DNA of 64,000 nt from Paracoccaceae bacterium. Lineage in GTDB: Bacteria; Pseudomonadota; Alphaproteobacteria; Rhodobacterales; Rhodobacteraceae. Shown in pieces: positions 24,920-34,415 of this stretch. The stretch is from assembly GCA_028284705.1 (NCBI GenBank), contig JANQRE010000049.1, forward strand, positions 1 through 64,000, written 5' to 3'. Positions within the stretch are counted from its first letter, which is position 1. Each line of letters opens with the position of its first letter. The notes beneath the pieces are model-generated. The model was not told the DNA's origin and did no database searches. It saw nothing but the letters and a program-made list of their open reading frames with translations. Both the position numbers and the translations under genes were made by a program.

Positions 24920-27316
24920 TCAGCCACGCAGCGTGCCGCCGGTTGCTTTGGTGACCTTGTCGACCACTTTCGCTGCGACCGCCTCGATTTCCTCATCGGT
25001 GAGGGTTTTTTCCGTGGGTTGCATCCGCACGGTGATGGCGATGGATTTCTTGTCCTCGCCAAGACTGCCGCCGATGAATTCATCGAACACGCGGACCTCT
25101 TCGATCAGCGTTTTGTCCGACCCCGCCGCGGCGTTGACTAGCGTCAGGGCTTCGACATCGGCGTTGACCACGAAGGCGAAATCCCGCTCCACCGCTTGCA
25201 GGTCGCGTAAGTGCAGCGCCTCGCGAGAGGTCGCGGCCTTTTTCGGGAACGGCACCTCTTCAGGCCAGATGGTGAAGGCCATGGCAGGGCCTTTCACATC
25301 CATCTCGCGCAGGATTTTCGGGTGCACTTCGCCGAAGATGCCGAGCACTTTCTTCGGGCCCAGACAGATCATGCCGTGCCGGCCGGGATGCCACCAATCA
25401 TTTGCCCCACGCAGGATTTGCGCCTTGGCGGGCGCGCCAATGGAGTTGAGCGCCGCTTCGATATCGGCCTTCACGTCAAACACATCCACCGCGCGGCGCG
25501 CGCCATGCACGTCTTTGGGTCCGGTGCTACCGGTCAGAAGACCGGTGGCCAGAAGGTGCTGTTCACCCGGTTCCCCGCCATGGAAGGCCAGCCCAACCTC
25601 AAAGAGCGCGAGGTCCATATACCCCCGCGCCTGATTGCGCGCCGCGGCCTGCAAAAGCCCCGGCAACAACGCAGGGCGCATATGGCTCATGTCCTGGCTG
25701 ATCGGGTTCTCTAACGCGGTCGCCTGATCGCCGCCATTGAAGAGCGCCGCTGTTTTCTGGTCGATAAAGCTGTAGGTGACACATTCGTTGTAGCCGAGCG
25801 CCGCAATCGTGCGCCGGATCGTGCCCTCGCGTTTCTGCATCGGCGTCAGGATCGGTTTCGACACACCGGCGGGGCGGGTCATCGGTTTGCCTTCGAGTTT
25901 CGTCAGAGAGGCAATCCGGGCAACTTCCTCCACGAGGTCCGCCTCGCCCATCACATCCGGCCGCCAGGACGGCACGTGGGCCATGTCGCCTTCAAGCCGG
26001 AAGCCAAGCGCCTCCAAGGTGCGGCGTTGCTCATCGGCGGGGATGCTCATACCGACGAGCGACTGCACCCGGTCCGTGTCGAGCTTATAGGCGCGGGAAT
26101 GATCGGGGGTTTCACCGGCGACGACGACCTCGGACGCCTCGCCACCGGCATATTCGAGGATCATCGCCGTGGCGGCCTCAAGCCCCACGGGCGTGAATTC
26201 CGGGTCAACGCCGCGTTCGAACCGGTAGCGCGCGTCAGAATTGATCTTCAGCGCGCGACCTGTGTAAGCGATCTGGATCGGGTTCCAATAGGCGCTTTCG
26301 ACGAAGACATTCACGGTCTCCTCGGTACAGCCCGAGGCGAGCCCACCCATGATACCGCCGATGCTTTCGGGTTCATTGGCATCCGAAATCAACATGTCGC
26401 CTTTGTTGAAGGTGTAGTCCTTGTCATCGAGCGCCATCAGCGTCTCGCCACCCTCCGCGCGGTGCACGCGCAGCATGTTGCCCGCGACCTTGTCGGCATC
26501 GAAGACGTGCAGGGGACGGTTGCGGTCGTAGGTGAAGAAATTGGTGACATCGACAAGGAAGCTGATCGGCCTCAGACCGATCGCTTTCAGCGCATCCTGC
26601 AACCATTGCGGGGAGGGGCCGTTCTTCACACCCTTGATAAGACGGCCATAGAAGACCGGGCAGCCATCGAGCGTGTCCTCATCAATGGAAACGCTGATCG
26701 GGCAGGGAAAGGTGCCCGGCACCGGCTCAATCGCGGGCGTGATCACGGTGCCCAAACCGCGCGCGGCGAGGTCACGGGCAATCCCCGCCACACCAAGTGC
26801 ATCCGGACGGTTCGGCGTGATGGCGATCTCGATGACCGGATCGACGCGTGCGGGATCGTTCTTCGCCAGCCAATCGGCGAAACTGTCGCCCACTTCGCCT
26901 GACGGCAGTTCGATGATCCCGTCATGCTCCTCAGAGAGCTCCATCTCGCGCTCGGAACACATCATGCCGTGGCTCTCGACCCCGCGGATTTTGCCCACAC
27001 CGATGGTGGTGTCGATGCCCGGCACATAGACGCCGGGTTTGGCGATCACCACGGTGATGCCTTCACGCGCGTTCGGCGCGCCGCAGATGATCTGTTTCTC
27101 ACCCTCATCCGTGGCGACCTGGCAGACTTTCAGCTTGTCGGCATCGGGATGCTTTTCGGCCTTCAAAACCTTGCCGATGGTAAATTCACGCAGACGTTCG
27201 GCGGGGTTGGAAATATCCTCCAATTCCAGGCCCAGATCGGTCAGAGCATCGGTGATTTCCTCGACGCTGGCTTGCGTATCAAGGTGTTTTTTCAGCCAAT
27301 TTAGCGTGAATTTCAT
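24920..27316 (-). CDS. pheT: Phenylalanine-tRNA ligase beta subunit
   Basis: The 798-residue beta subunit of the heterotetrameric phenylalanyl-tRNA synthetase carries the tRNA-binding EMAP-like domain (about residues 38-150, GKVLKAEKHPDADKLKVCQV), the B3/B4 editing domain, the B5 domain and the C-terminal FDX-ACB anticodon-binding domain (VERDFAFVVNADV to the end). The start MKFTLNWLKKHLDT is the universal beginning of the family, and the ATG at 27316 is used instead of one six codons upstream. The partner gene pheS lies 1.18 kb upstream on the same strand, separated by an oppositely oriented sulfotransferase gene. Confidence 0.97.
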   Translation of the reverse strand: MKFTLNWLKKHLDTQASVEEITDALTDLGLELEDISNPAERLREFTIGKVLKAEKHPDADKLKVCQVATDEGEKQIICGAPNAREGITVVIAKPGVYVPGIDTTIGVGKIRGVESHGMMCSEREMELSEEHDGIIELPSGEVGDSFADWLAKNDPARVDPVIEIAITPNRPDALGVAGIARDLAARGLGTVITPAIEPVPGTFPCPISVSIDEDTLDGCPVFYGRLIKGVKNGPSPQWLQDALKAIGLRPISFLVDVTNFFTYDRNRPLHVFDADKVAGNMLRVHRAEGGETLMALDDKDYTFNKGDMLISDANEPESIGGIMGGLASGCTEETVNVFVESAYWNPIQIAYTGRALKINSDARYRFERGVDPEFTPVGLEAATAMILEYAGGEASEVVVAGETPDHSRAYKLDTDRVQSLVGMSIPADEQRRTLEALGFRLEGDMAHVPSWRPDVMGEADLVEEVARIASLTKLEGKPMTRPAGVSKPILTPMQKREGTIRRTIAALGYNECVTYSFIDQKTAALFNGGDQATALENPISQDMSHMRPALLPGLLQAAARNQARGYMDLALFEVGLAFHGGEPGEQHLLATGLLTGSTGPKDVHGARRAVDVFDVKADIEAALNSIGAPAKAQILRGANDWWHPGRHGMICLGPKKVLGIFGEVHPKILREMDVKGPAMAFTIWPEEVPFPKKAATSREALHLRDLQAVERDFAFVVNADVEALTLVNAAAGSDKTLIEEVRVFDEFIGGSLGEDKKSIAITVRMQPTEKTLTDEEIEAVAAKVVDKVTKATGGTLRG

Positions 27317-27514
27317 ATAAATACCGCGGATCACAGGTTTCGCTCGGACCTCCTGCTATCCCATGTTTATTGGCAGTGAAAGGGGCAGCTCTGTCGCGAC
27401 GCCCTGCATTTCTTAAAGATTTGTTCACCGTGCCCAAGTTTCGCCATAATTTGGGGCCATCTTCGTCACAAGTGGGGCCAGTGTTAGTGATTCTCAGTTT
27501 CTGAGGTAAAGGTA

Positions 27515-27706
27515 ATGACCACGTTTCTGACTCATATCGTTCAAGCGGTATTTCGTCCGTCCGTTGCGGCCTTATCGATCGCTATGGCGGTGGCGATTGT
27601 GACGCTCGATTCCTCTCAGCATTCGGTCGGGCAGGACACCGTTAACCTCTCGCAGCTAGGCTGCAGCGGCATTTTGAAGCCGATCTGTTCGATTCGCCTC
27701 TTCTGA
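27515..27706 (+). CDS. Possible small membrane protein
   Basis: This 63-codon frame begins with an ATG that has GAGG eight bases upstream. It encodes one hydrophobic segment (about residues 13-32, VFRPSVAALSIAMAVAIVTL) followed by a short polar tail with two cysteines. No family is recognisable. The reading rests on the ribosome-binding site and the hydrophobic helix alone, in the 450-nt space between pheT and the sulfotransferase. Confidence 0.35.
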   Translation: MTTFLTHIVQAVFRPSVAALSIAMAVAIVTLDSSQHSVGQDTVNLSQLGCSGILKPICSIRLF

Positions 27707-27766
27707 CGCGGGCTTAAGCGCCGGTTGCGGCGCTTTCGCACCTATCGGTAGTGTATGCGGAGCTGC

Positions 27767-28444
27767 ATGACGACCGACGTCCCCATCTGTATCCTCCATA
27801 TCGGCAAAACCGGCGGCACATTTCTGCGGTCGGTTTTGCGCCATAACCGGCCTCGCTGGACCCGGGATGTGCGGCTCAACAGGCACGACGCCACCCGCAT
27901 GGGCACGCTGAAACGGCTGGGGCCAGAGCGGGAGTTTGCCTTTGTGACGCGCGACCCGGTCGAGCGTTTTGTCTCCGCCTTCTATTCCCGCCTGCGGGAG
28001 GGGCGTCCTACCTTCAACTCCAACTGGAGCGCGGAGGAAGCAATTGCCTATCAGTGGTTCGAAGAGGCCGAGGAGCTGGCTCTCGCGCTGAATAGCAAGG
28101 ATCAGCGGCTATATTCGGCGGCGCGGTTTGCGATGCGCCATATCCAGCATCTGGGCCAGGACCATCGCTGGTATTTGGGCAGCGCGCTGGACCTTCTGGC
28201 GGAGCGGGAGCAGATCGCGATGTGCGTTGATCTGTCGGAGTTGAACCAGCGGCTACCACAGGTGATGGCGCGGCTGGGTGTGCCCGAGTTCGAGATGCCA
28301 CCCAGACCCAAACGCCACGAGGACCCGATGAAGCGCCCGCCGCTCAGCCATGCCGCCGAAGCCGCGCTGCGCGACTATTGGGCGGAGGAGTTTGAGCTTT
28401 ATGAGGTCGCCCTTGCGATCTCGAAGGAGATGTGGGGCAGCTAA
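27767..28444 (+). CDS. Sulfotransferase family protein
   Basis: The 225-residue protein has the 5'-phosphosulfate-binding loop HIGKTGGTFLRS at residues 11-22 and the 3'-phosphate-binding stretch TRDPVERFVSAFYSR at 61-75, the two hallmarks of PAPS-dependent sulfotransferases. It is close in type to the bacterial sulfotransferase-2-like group that modifies carbohydrates or lipids. The ATG at 27767 has GGAG four bases upstream and is preferred over one 12 nt earlier. It is inserted between pheT and pheS on the opposite strand and is followed by its own terminator, which marks it as an independent unit. Confidence 0.82.
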   Translation: MTTDVPICILHIGKTGGTFLRSVLRHNRPRWTRDVRLNRHDATRMGTLKRLGPEREFAFVTRDPVERFVSAFYSRLREGRPTFNSNWSAEEAIAYQWFEEAEELALALNSKDQRLYSAARFAMRHIQHLGQDHRWYLGSALDLLAEREQIAMCVDLSELNQRLPQVMARLGVPEFEMPPRPKRHEDPMKRPPLSHAAEAALRDYWAEEFELYEVALAISKEMWGS

Positions 28445-28450
28445 GCACCA

Positions 28451-28474
28451 AAGCGGCTTCGAAGCCGCTTCTTT
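28451..28474 (+). terminator. Rho-independent terminator after the sulfotransferase
   Basis: AAGCGGCTT-CG-AAGCCGCTT is a perfect 20-nt palindrome followed by CTTT, six bases after the stop codon. The symmetry also allows it to act on pheS transcripts arriving from the other side. Confidence 0.8.
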
Positions 28475-28495
28475 GAAGGAATTTCGAAAATCCTT

Positions 28496-29569
28496 CTAGG
28501 CACTCAGACCGCGCGTCAGATCAGGGCGATCAAGTGGCACGAAGCCATAATGCTTCAACCAACGTAGATCGCTGTCGAAGAATGGACGCAGGTCAGGGAT
28601 GCCGTATTTCAGCATCGCCAACCGGTCGATGCCGAGCCCGAAAGCGAAGCCCTGATAGACCTCCGGGTCGATGCCGCCGGCGGCGAGCACCTTGGGGTGC
28701 ACCATGCCGGAGCCACCGGCCTCGAGCCAATCGTCGCCTTCGCCCAGTTTCAACTGGCCATCGACCCAGGAGCAGCGGAAATCGATCTCTGCCGAGGGTT
28801 CAGTGAAGGGGAAGTGAGAGGCGCGGAAGCGGACCTCGATGTGGTCCAGTTCGAAGAAGGCGGCGGCGAATTCCTCCAGGCACCATTTCAGGTTCGCCAT
28901 GGAGATGTCCTTGTCCACCGCGAGCCCCTCGATCTGGTGGAACATCGGCGTGTGGGTCTGGTCGTAATCCGAGCGGTAGACGCGCCCGGGGCAGATGATC
29001 CGGATCGGCGCACCATGCTCCTGCATAGAGCGGATTTGAACGGGCGAAGTGTGGGTTCTGAGCACATGCGGCGGGCGATTATCACCCTCATCGCGGTGCA
29101 TGTAGAACGTGTCCATCTCGCCCCGTGCCGGGTGGTGACCGGGGATGTTCAGCGCGTCGAAATTGTACCAATCGCTCTCGATTTGCGGCCCTTCCGCGAC
29201 CGAGAAACCGAGATTGGCGAAGATCGCGGAAACCTCATCGGTGACCTGGCTGATCGGGTGTACTGTGCCTTGCCGGGAAGGGCGCGCAGGCAGGGTGACG
29301 TCGAGCCATTCCTCGCGCAGACGGGCGTCCAAAGCCGCATCGGCGAGCGCGGCTTTCTTGGCAGCGAGCGCGGAATGGACCTCGTCTTTCAAAGCATTCA
29401 GCGCCGGGCCCGCGACCTGACGTTCCTCAGGTGTCATCTTGCCCAACTCGCGCATTTTCAGGCTGATCTCACCCTTCTTGCCGACGGCCTGCACGCGCAG
29501 GTCCTCAAGGGCGGCCTCGTCGGCAGCCTCGGCAATGAGGGGTAGGTATTTGGACCTGAGATCGTCCAT
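28496..29569 (-). CDS. pheS: Phenylalanine-tRNA ligase alpha subunit
   Basis: The 357-residue catalytic subunit activates phenylalanine and charges tRNA-Phe. The N-terminal coiled coil covers about residues 1-100. The class II core shows motif 1 around [10 protein letters not shown], motif 2 in the [10 protein letters not shown] stretch (PMFHQIEGL), and motif 3 at [14 protein letters not shown] near residue 310. Family length and start ([10 protein letters not shown]) are normal. Upstream lie 351 nt of gene-free DNA shared with the divergent OmpA-family gene; downstream the operon is broken by the terminator and sulfotransferase before pheT. Confidence 0.97.
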   Translation of the reverse strand: MDDLRSKYLPLIAEAADEAALEDLRVQAVGKKGEISLKMRELGKMTPEERQVAGPALNALKDEVHSALAAKKAALADAALDARLREEWLDVTLPARPSRQGTVHPISQVTDEVSAIFANLGFSVAEGPQIESDWYNFDALNIPGHHPARGEMDTFYMHRDEGDNRPPHVLRTHTSPVQIRSMQEHGAPIRIICPGRVYRSDYDQTHTPMFHQIEGLAVDKDISMANLKWCLEEFAAAFFELDHIEVRFRASHFPFTEPSAEIDFRCSWVDGQLKLGEGDDWLEAGGSGMVHPKVLAAGGIDPEVYQGFAFGLGIDRLAMLKYGIPDLRPFFDSDLRWLKHYGFVPLDRPDLTRGLSA

Positions 29570-29920
29570 GACATGCGCTCCTATCTGTCAGGCCCTGCTA
29601 CCGCAGCGATTGGGGAATGTGAAGGGTCGAGGGGCGCGCGTTTTTTGGGCTGAAACAGCGGTTGCACAGAGGGTTCGCAACCCATTTGTGAGAAAAAGAT
29701 ATCCCCAGAAAATACCATATTGCGCAGAAAATTTGCCTTTATACACAAGCTGTGGGGGTTATACATAGGTGTAATATTGCCGTTTTGGGGGATTCGACCG
29801 GCGGCTTTTCGCCATGTGATGCAGCATTTTCTGCGTCTCGATCCCCTGCGGCCAAAAAACGAACAGCACCACAAGGTGCGCGTTGATGAGTATCGGTTGC
29901 CGTGAGGGGAGCGCTTAAAA
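29570..29920. other. Promoter region between pheS and the OmpA-family gene
   Basis: This 351-nt divergent spacer has no gene that I would support. It is AT-richer than its surroundings at 29680-29790 and contains an isolated DnaA-box-like TTATACACA at 29739-29747, which alone means little. Promoters for both flanking genes must lie here. Confidence 0.5.
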
Positions 29921-30928
29921 ATGGGATTTCTGAGCCCGGATAACAGGAACAAGCTCGATAGAGATCTCGGGACCCGCGGAACATATCTCAAACCGCCGAG
30001 CCCGCCGGGACGCGGGCTGTTTCTGACCGGCTCGCTTGCGGCGCTGTCCTTCATTCTCATCGGTGTGGCGGGCTGGTTCGCGCTGTCACATGAGAACCGC
30101 TCAGAAGGCGATGACGTCGCAACCGCGCCGCCACAGCCGGTGGAAGACAAGATCGTCACCAGCACCCCCGATGAAATCCCCGGCACCGCATTGGCCTCCG
30201 ACACGACGCCAGTGGTGGAGCCCCCGCGGGAAGAGCGCCAGGACATCGCGCGTCTCTCGACGCCCCACACCGATGGCCCGCTGGAAGTGCTGACCTTGGA
30301 AGAGGTCGCGCAATTGACCGGCCTGACCTCTAACAGAGCGCCGACCTCAGCACCGGACCCCATTACCCAACCGGAAGAGACCGTGGTGGCTGTGGCACCG
30401 GAAGTGCCGCCGAGCACAGTGCCACTGGTCGAGCAGGTCACCCCGACCCCGACACCGGTGCCCACGCAGGTGGTCGCGGAAGAAGCGCCTGCGCCGACAA
30501 GCCTGGAACCGGTCGAGGAGGTCCTGCAAGCCGCCGCACCTGAGGTGGCGGAGCCCCTGCCCGCCTCCTGCATGGATGAAATTCGCGACCTTGCCGCGAC
30601 ATCGACGATCTATTTCAGCACCGGCAGCGCGCAACTGGATGCCAACGGCTTGAACCTACTGCGCACCATCGGGAGTGCCGTGGCCGCCTGCCCGCAGGTT
30701 GTTGTGCAGATCACCGGTCATTCCGACAGCACCGGCGATGATGCGACGAACCTGTCGCTGAGCTGGCAGCGGGCGGATAACGCGATCTCGGCCCTCTCGG
30801 CGCTTGGGATCGACACCTCGCGGTTTGAACCGGTGGGTTTCGGGGCGCGCGCGCCCTATTCCCAGGGCGATAATTCAAACCCGGAACTGGACCGCCGGGT
30901 CGAGTTCACGGTGATGCAGAGCAACTGA
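29921..30928 (+). CDS. OmpA-family peptidoglycan-binding protein with membrane anchor
   Basis: The 335-residue protein has a cytoplasmic N-terminus, one membrane helix at about residues 33-55, a long Pro/Thr/Val/Glu-rich linker (residues 60-215) and a C-terminal OmpA-like domain. The domain shows IYFSTGSAQLD, VQITGHSDSTGDDATNLSLSWQRADNA and NPELDRRVEF, the residues that clamp diaminopimelate in peptidoglycan. The membrane anchor plus periplasm-spanning linker suggests it ties the inner membrane to the cell wall. A 993-nt frame on the opposite strand is an antisense shadow. It ends at a strong bidirectional terminator. Confidence 0.9.
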   Translation: MGFLSPDNRNKLDRDLGTRGTYLKPPSPPGRGLFLTGSLAALSFILIGVAGWFALSHENRSEGDDVATAPPQPVEDKIVTSTPDEIPGTALASDTTPVVEPPREERQDIARLSTPHTDGPLEVLTLEEVAQLTGLTSNRAPTSAPDPITQPEETVVAVAPEVPPSTVPLVEQVTPTPTPVPTQVVAEEAPAPTSLEPVEEVLQAAAPEVAEPLPASCMDEIRDLAATSTIYFSTGSAQLDANGLNLLRTIGSAVAACPQVVVQITGHSDSTGDDATNLSLSWQRADNAISALSALGIDTSRFEPVGFGARAPYSQGDNSNPELDRRVEFTVMQSN

Positions 30929-30947
30929 TATCCGGGCCTGCGACATG

Positions 30948-30980
30948 AAAAAAGCCGCCTTACTGAAAGGCGGCTTTTTG
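30948..30980. terminator. Bidirectional terminator between the OmpA-family gene and rplT
   Basis: AAAAAAGCCGCCTT - ACTGA - AAGGCGGCTTTTTG is a strong stem with T-tracts on both strands, lying between two convergent genes. Confidence 0.9.
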
Positions 30981-30997
30981 TTTGATTTGTCAGAGGC

Positions 30998-31360
30998 TTA
31001 GGCCAGTGCGGCTTTGGCTTTCTCAACCACAGCGGCGAAGGCTTCGGGCTCGTTGACGGCCAGATCGGCCAGAACCTTGCGGTCCACTTCGATGCCAGCC
31101 AGCGACAGCCCGTTGATGAAGCGCGAATAGGTCAGCGCTTCGTCATGGGCGCGCACGCCTGCATTGATCCGCTGGATCCACAGCGCGCGGAAATTGCGCT
31201 TGCGGGCCTTGCGGTCGCGGGTGGCGTATTGGTTCGCCTTGTCGACAGCTTGCGTTGCGGTTTTGAAGTTAGACTTGCGGCGGCCATAGTAGCCTTTTGC
31301 AGCCTTGATAACTTTCTTGTGGCGGGCGTGGGTGACTTTCCCGGATGTAACTCGTGCCAT
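30998..31360 (-). CDS. rplT: 50S ribosomal protein L20
   Basis: L20 is needed for early assembly of the large ribosomal subunit and binds 23S rRNA. The 120-residue protein has the expected start [31 protein letters not shown] and the conserved [20 protein letters not shown]. It is encoded 12 nt after rpmI, the usual arrangement. The initiation factor gene infC, which often precedes rpmI, is not present here. Confidence 0.98.
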   Translation of the reverse strand: MARVTSGKVTHARHKKVIKAAKGYYGRRKSNFKTATQAVDKANQYATRDRKARKRNFRALWIQRINAGVRAHDEALTYSRFINGLSLAGIEVDRKVLADLAVNEPEAFAAVVEKAKAALA

Positions 31361-31372
31361 GTCAGTCTCTCC

Positions 31373-31573
31373 TTAGCGCGCGTAGGGCATGTATTTCTTC
31401 ACGATGTTCTCGTCCTGCTTGGACAAGGTCGTGGTGCCGCGTGCATTGCGGATGAACTTGTTGGTGCGTTTGATCATGCCGTGGCGCTTACCGGCCTGGG
31501 CTGATTTCACACGACCGGTGGCGGTCATCTTGAAGCGCTTTTTGGCGCCCGACTTGGTCTTCATCTTCGGCAT
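31373..31573 (-). CDS. rpmI: 50S ribosomal protein L35
   Basis: The 66-residue basic protein begins [20 protein letters not shown] and contains [19 protein letters not shown], the L35 signature. The ATG at 31573 gives the family length; a longer frame of 21 codons upstream is rejected. The promoter must lie in the 116 nt between it and the sulfotransferase stop. Confidence 0.98.
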   Translation of the reverse strand: MPKMKTKSGAKKRFKMTATGRVKSAQAGKRHGMIKRTNKFIRNARGTTTLSKQDENIVKKYMPYAR

Positions 31574-31689
31574 TTCCATCTCCTTTATTTTCGAGCGGTT
31601 TTGCGTACGACTCGGTATGCCAATCACCGGCCGCACATCGCTAGAGCGCGCCTTTTAGGCAGGAATCTCATGCATTGCAAGGCCCCTGT

Positions 31690-32562
31690 TCAGGCTGATC
31701 CGAACTCCAGCCAGTGGCGATCTTCGGGCGACAACATCTCGCTGATCCGGGCGTCATATGCCGCCAGTTGATCCTCCGAGAGCTTGCCCTGCCATTTGCC
31801 GCAGTTTCCGCCGTCGAAGAAGGCCTCATCGGACTTCCAGAACCCCATTCCGCCGCTCGGGGCAAAGCGTTCCGGCGCGGCACTCATGGACTCGAATGTG
31901 GCCGTCTTGACCAGGGCGGCCATCAGGTCATCGCCATGGCTGACACCGAGGATCGCGGCGACGCGGGCCATCTCTGCAGCCAGATCGCGACACATATCGG
32001 CGTAGTGGAACAGGTGGACATTGTCATACCTGTCCGAGGCGTCCTTGAACGTGCGGTAGTAATGCACGATGGCGGCCAACGGGTTGGCATCGAAGTCACT
32101 GCCCTCGGCATGACACTCAAGGAACCGCTTGAAGGTCAGAGCCTCGTCATCTTCGGGGTAGTACCAGTCGATATGCGGCAGTGGGATGTTGCGCACATGG
32201 TTGCGCATGGAGAAATGCACATCCAGCGGATGCCGGAAGACGGCGATATAGGTCAGATCGGGATAGTAGGGAATGCCATCGAAGGGCGTGTGGGTCTTGA
32301 CCGCACGGCGATGGGTTTGCGCCTCCAGCCGCGCCATGACCTCATCGACATCGCGGAACCGGATGTCGATCCACGGGCAGGTCATGGAAATCTCCGGTTC
32401 CAGATCGGGATCGCCGCTCAAGAGCAGTGACACGATGGTCTGCATCCACGTGGTGCCGCTTTTGGCCGCCGTGCAGACAACGATATCATCGGGGCGGGGC
32501 TTGAACTTCTGCCAGCGGAGACTGTCGGAAAATGGCCCGACATAATTGCGCTCAACCGGCAT
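31690..32562 (-). CDS. Sulfotransferase domain protein (cytosolic type)
   Basis: The 290-residue protein matches the aryl/alcohol sulfotransferase family. TAAKSGTTWMQTIVSLL at residues 31-47 is the PAPS 5'-phosphosulfate loop; a typical KTHTPFDGIPYYPDLTYIAVFRHPLDVHFSM stretch around residue 90-120 includes the FRHP-x-D-x3-S element for the 3'-phosphate, and the C-terminal KWQGKLSEDQL corresponds to the late conserved region. Relatives sulfonate small alcohols, phenols or lipids; the acceptor here is unknown. It has no sequence closeness to the other sulfotransferase at 27767 beyond the binding motifs. Confidence 0.88.
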   Translation of the reverse strand: MPVERNYVGPFSDSLRWQKFKPRPDDIVVCTAAKSGTTWMQTIVSLLLSGDPDLEPEISMTCPWIDIRFRDVDEVMARLEAQTHRRAVKTHTPFDGIPYYPDLTYIAVFRHPLDVHFSMRNHVRNIPLPHIDWYYPEDDEALTFKRFLECHAEGSDFDANPLAAIVHYYRTFKDASDRYDNVHLFHYADMCRDLAAEMARVAAILGVSHGDDLMAALVKTATFESMSAAPERFAPSGGMGFWKSDEAFFDGGNCGKWQGKLSEDQLAAYDARISEMLSPEDRHWLEFGSA

Positions 32563-32567
32563 CGAGT

Positions 32568-32792
32568 TCAGCGCAGAATGGAGGCCACGACCCGGGTGAT
32601 CACATCGGGGATTTCGTTGATCGTATAGCCGCCGGGCTGGTTGTAGATCGCGTAGATGATCATCGCACCGGCGACGACCACGGCGAAGGCGGCAACACGT
32701 GGAGGCTGTCGGTCAGAGATCGCCGAGGCGATGGCGGGGATGGCGAGCACGCCGATGACGAGCCCCAATACGAGAATGAAATCATTGCCCAT
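32568..32792 (-). CDS. Small membrane protein of unknown function
   Basis: The 74-residue protein has two hydrophobic helices (about residues 4-24 and 32-50) and a short C-terminal tail NQPGGYTINEIPDVITRVVASIL. It is 5 nt upstream of the sulfotransferase on the same strand and 38 nt downstream of pyruvate kinase, so the genes form one probable unit. I recall similar short proteins beside pyruvate kinase in roseobacters; no function is known. Confidence 0.75.
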   Translation of the reverse strand: MGNDFILVLGLVIGVLAIPAIASAISDRQPPRVAAFAVVVAGAMIIYAIYNQPGGYTINEIPDVITRVVASILR

Positions 32793-32830
32793 CGCTTTTA
32801 CCCCAATGTTCCTGCCCGCTATGGGCGCGA

Positions 32831-34279
32831 TTATTCAGGGTCGGTAGCGAAAATCAACCTTTCCTCGCACGGGGCAACGCGAAGGATATTGGTGGAGCCG
32901 GGGATATTGAAGGGCACGCCGGCGGTGACGACGATCTGGCAGCCTTCCGTCGCGAAACCATCCTGGCGAGCGGCGCGCGCGGCGCTGACCACGGCCATTT
33001 TGAACCGGTCCACTCCGCCGGTGAGGCAGCAATGGGTTCCCCAGCTGAGACACAGCCTACGGGCCGTGCCGGTGAGAGGTGTTAGGGCGAGGATCGGCAC
33101 GTGCGGGCGTTCGCGAGAGACAAGCGTCGCGGTGGTGCCGGATTGCGTGAAACAGCAGATCGCCTTGATATCGGTGGTCTCGGCGATCTCGCGGGCGGCG
33201 GTCACGATGCCATCGGCGATGGTGGTCTTCTTGCCGCCACGTTGCGCGGCGATGATGTCACGATAATTGGGGTCGCTTTCGACCTCGATGGCCACGTTGT
33301 TCATCGTGGTGACGGCTTCAATCGGGTAGCTGCCGGCAGCGGATTCAGCGCTGAGCATGATCGCGTCAGTGCCTTCATAGATCGCGGTTGCGACGTCGGA
33401 GACCTCCGCCCTCGTGGGCATCGGGCTGTCGATCATGCTCTCCAGCATCTGGGTCGCCACGATCACAGGTTTCGCGACCGCGCGGCATTTGCGGATCAGG
33501 CGTTTCTGGATCGGCGGCACGTTCTGCACCGGCAACTCAACGCCGAGGTCGCCGCGCGCGACCATAATGCCGTCCGACACTTCGAGGATTTCGTCAAACG
33601 CGTTCACCGCCGCCGGCTTTTCAATCTTCGACAGGATCGCAGCACGCCCATTGGCCAGTTCGCGCGCCTCCCAGACATCCGCGGGGCGCTGCACGAAAGA
33701 GAGCGCCAGCCAATCGACGCCAAGCTGGCAGACAAATTCGAGGTCCTTGCGATCCTTGTCCGAGAGAGCCGCGAGGGGCAGCACCACATCGGGCACATTC
33801 ACGCCTTTGCGGTTGGAGATCGTGCCGCCGACGGTGACGACGCAATTGGCGAACTCTGCGCCACAGTCTTCGACCCGGAGACGGATTTTGCCGTCATTCA
33901 CCAGCAGAGAGGCGCCCGGTTCCAGCGCGTCAAAAATTTCGCGATGCGGCAGTTGCACGCGGGTGTTATCGCCCGGCGCATCATCGAGATCGAGGCGGAA
34001 GGGCGCGCCTTCCTCAAGCTCTTCGCCCGCGTCGTTGGCAAAGACGCCCACGCGCAGTTTCGGACCCTGAAGGTCGGCGAGAATGGCGATCGGGCGGCCC
34101 GTATCCTTTTCAACCTTGCGGATGATTTCGTGCCGGGCGCGAATTTCATCGTGATCGCCATGGCTCATGTTCAGGCGGAACACGTCAGCCCCGGCCTCAA
34201 ACAGGGCGCGGATCATCTCGTAGTCATTGGAAGCGGGGCCGAGGGTGGCCACAATTTTTACGCTGCGCAGGCGTCTCAT
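32831..34279 (-). CDS. pyk: Pyruvate kinase
   Basis: This glycolytic enzyme converts phosphoenolpyruvate and ADP to pyruvate and ATP. The 482-residue protein shows VKIVATLGPASND at the N-terminus, RLNMSHGDH, the inserted beta-barrel B domain, the catalytic region ILSKIEKPAAVNAFDEIL with the key Lys, VARGDLGVELP, and the MLESMIDSPMPTRAEVSDVA stretch. The ATG at 34279 gives MRRLRSVKIVATLGP; a longer frame with 26 extra codons is rejected because they lie in the shared promoter space. It is divergent from the N-formylglutamate amidohydrolase gene. Confidence 0.97.
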   Translation of the reverse strand: MRRLRSVKIVATLGPASNDYEMIRALFEAGADVFRLNMSHGDHDEIRARHEIIRKVEKDTGRPIAILADLQGPKLRVGVFANDAGEELEEGAPFRLDLDDAPGDNTRVQLPHREIFDALEPGASLLVNDGKIRLRVEDCGAEFANCVVTVGGTISNRKGVNVPDVVLPLAALSDKDRKDLEFVCQLGVDWLALSFVQRPADVWEARELANGRAAILSKIEKPAAVNAFDEILEVSDGIMVARGDLGVELPVQNVPPIQKRLIRKCRAVAKPVIVATQMLESMIDSPMPTRAEVSDVATAIYEGTDAIMLSAESAAGSYPIEAVTTMNNVAIEVESDPNYRDIIAAQRGGKKTTIADGIVTAAREIAETTDIKAICCFTQSGTTATLVSRERPHVPILALTPLTGTARRLCLSWGTHCCLTGGVDRFKMAVVSAARAARQDGFATEGCQIVVTAGVPFNIPGSTNILRVAPCEERLIFATDPE

Positions 34280-34415
34280 CTCTGCCTCATCTTTCAGGTC
34301 AGTAAAATTTTTCGTTGGGCCGGGCGCAGATATGACCGAATTGGGCCTCAAGGGCAACTGGCGCTTTCAGATTTCCCGGCATAGAAAGCCCATAAGTTGT
34401 AACGGTTTTACGTCG

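Noticed and set aside
29739-29747. DnaA-box-like TTATACACA (and TGTGGATAA at 45789-45797)
   Set aside because: Single sites with no clustering, no AT-rich unwinding element and no dnaA, dnaN or parAB genes; not an origin.
29581-30573. A 330-codon minus-strand frame (Ser/Thr/Gly-rich)
   Set aside because: It is antisense to the OmpA-family gene, whose C-terminal domain is unmistakable; the low-complexity product mirrors the Pro/Thr-rich linker.
33101-34384. A 427-codon plus-strand frame
   Set aside because: It is antisense to pyruvate kinase over its whole length and has no recognisable domain.
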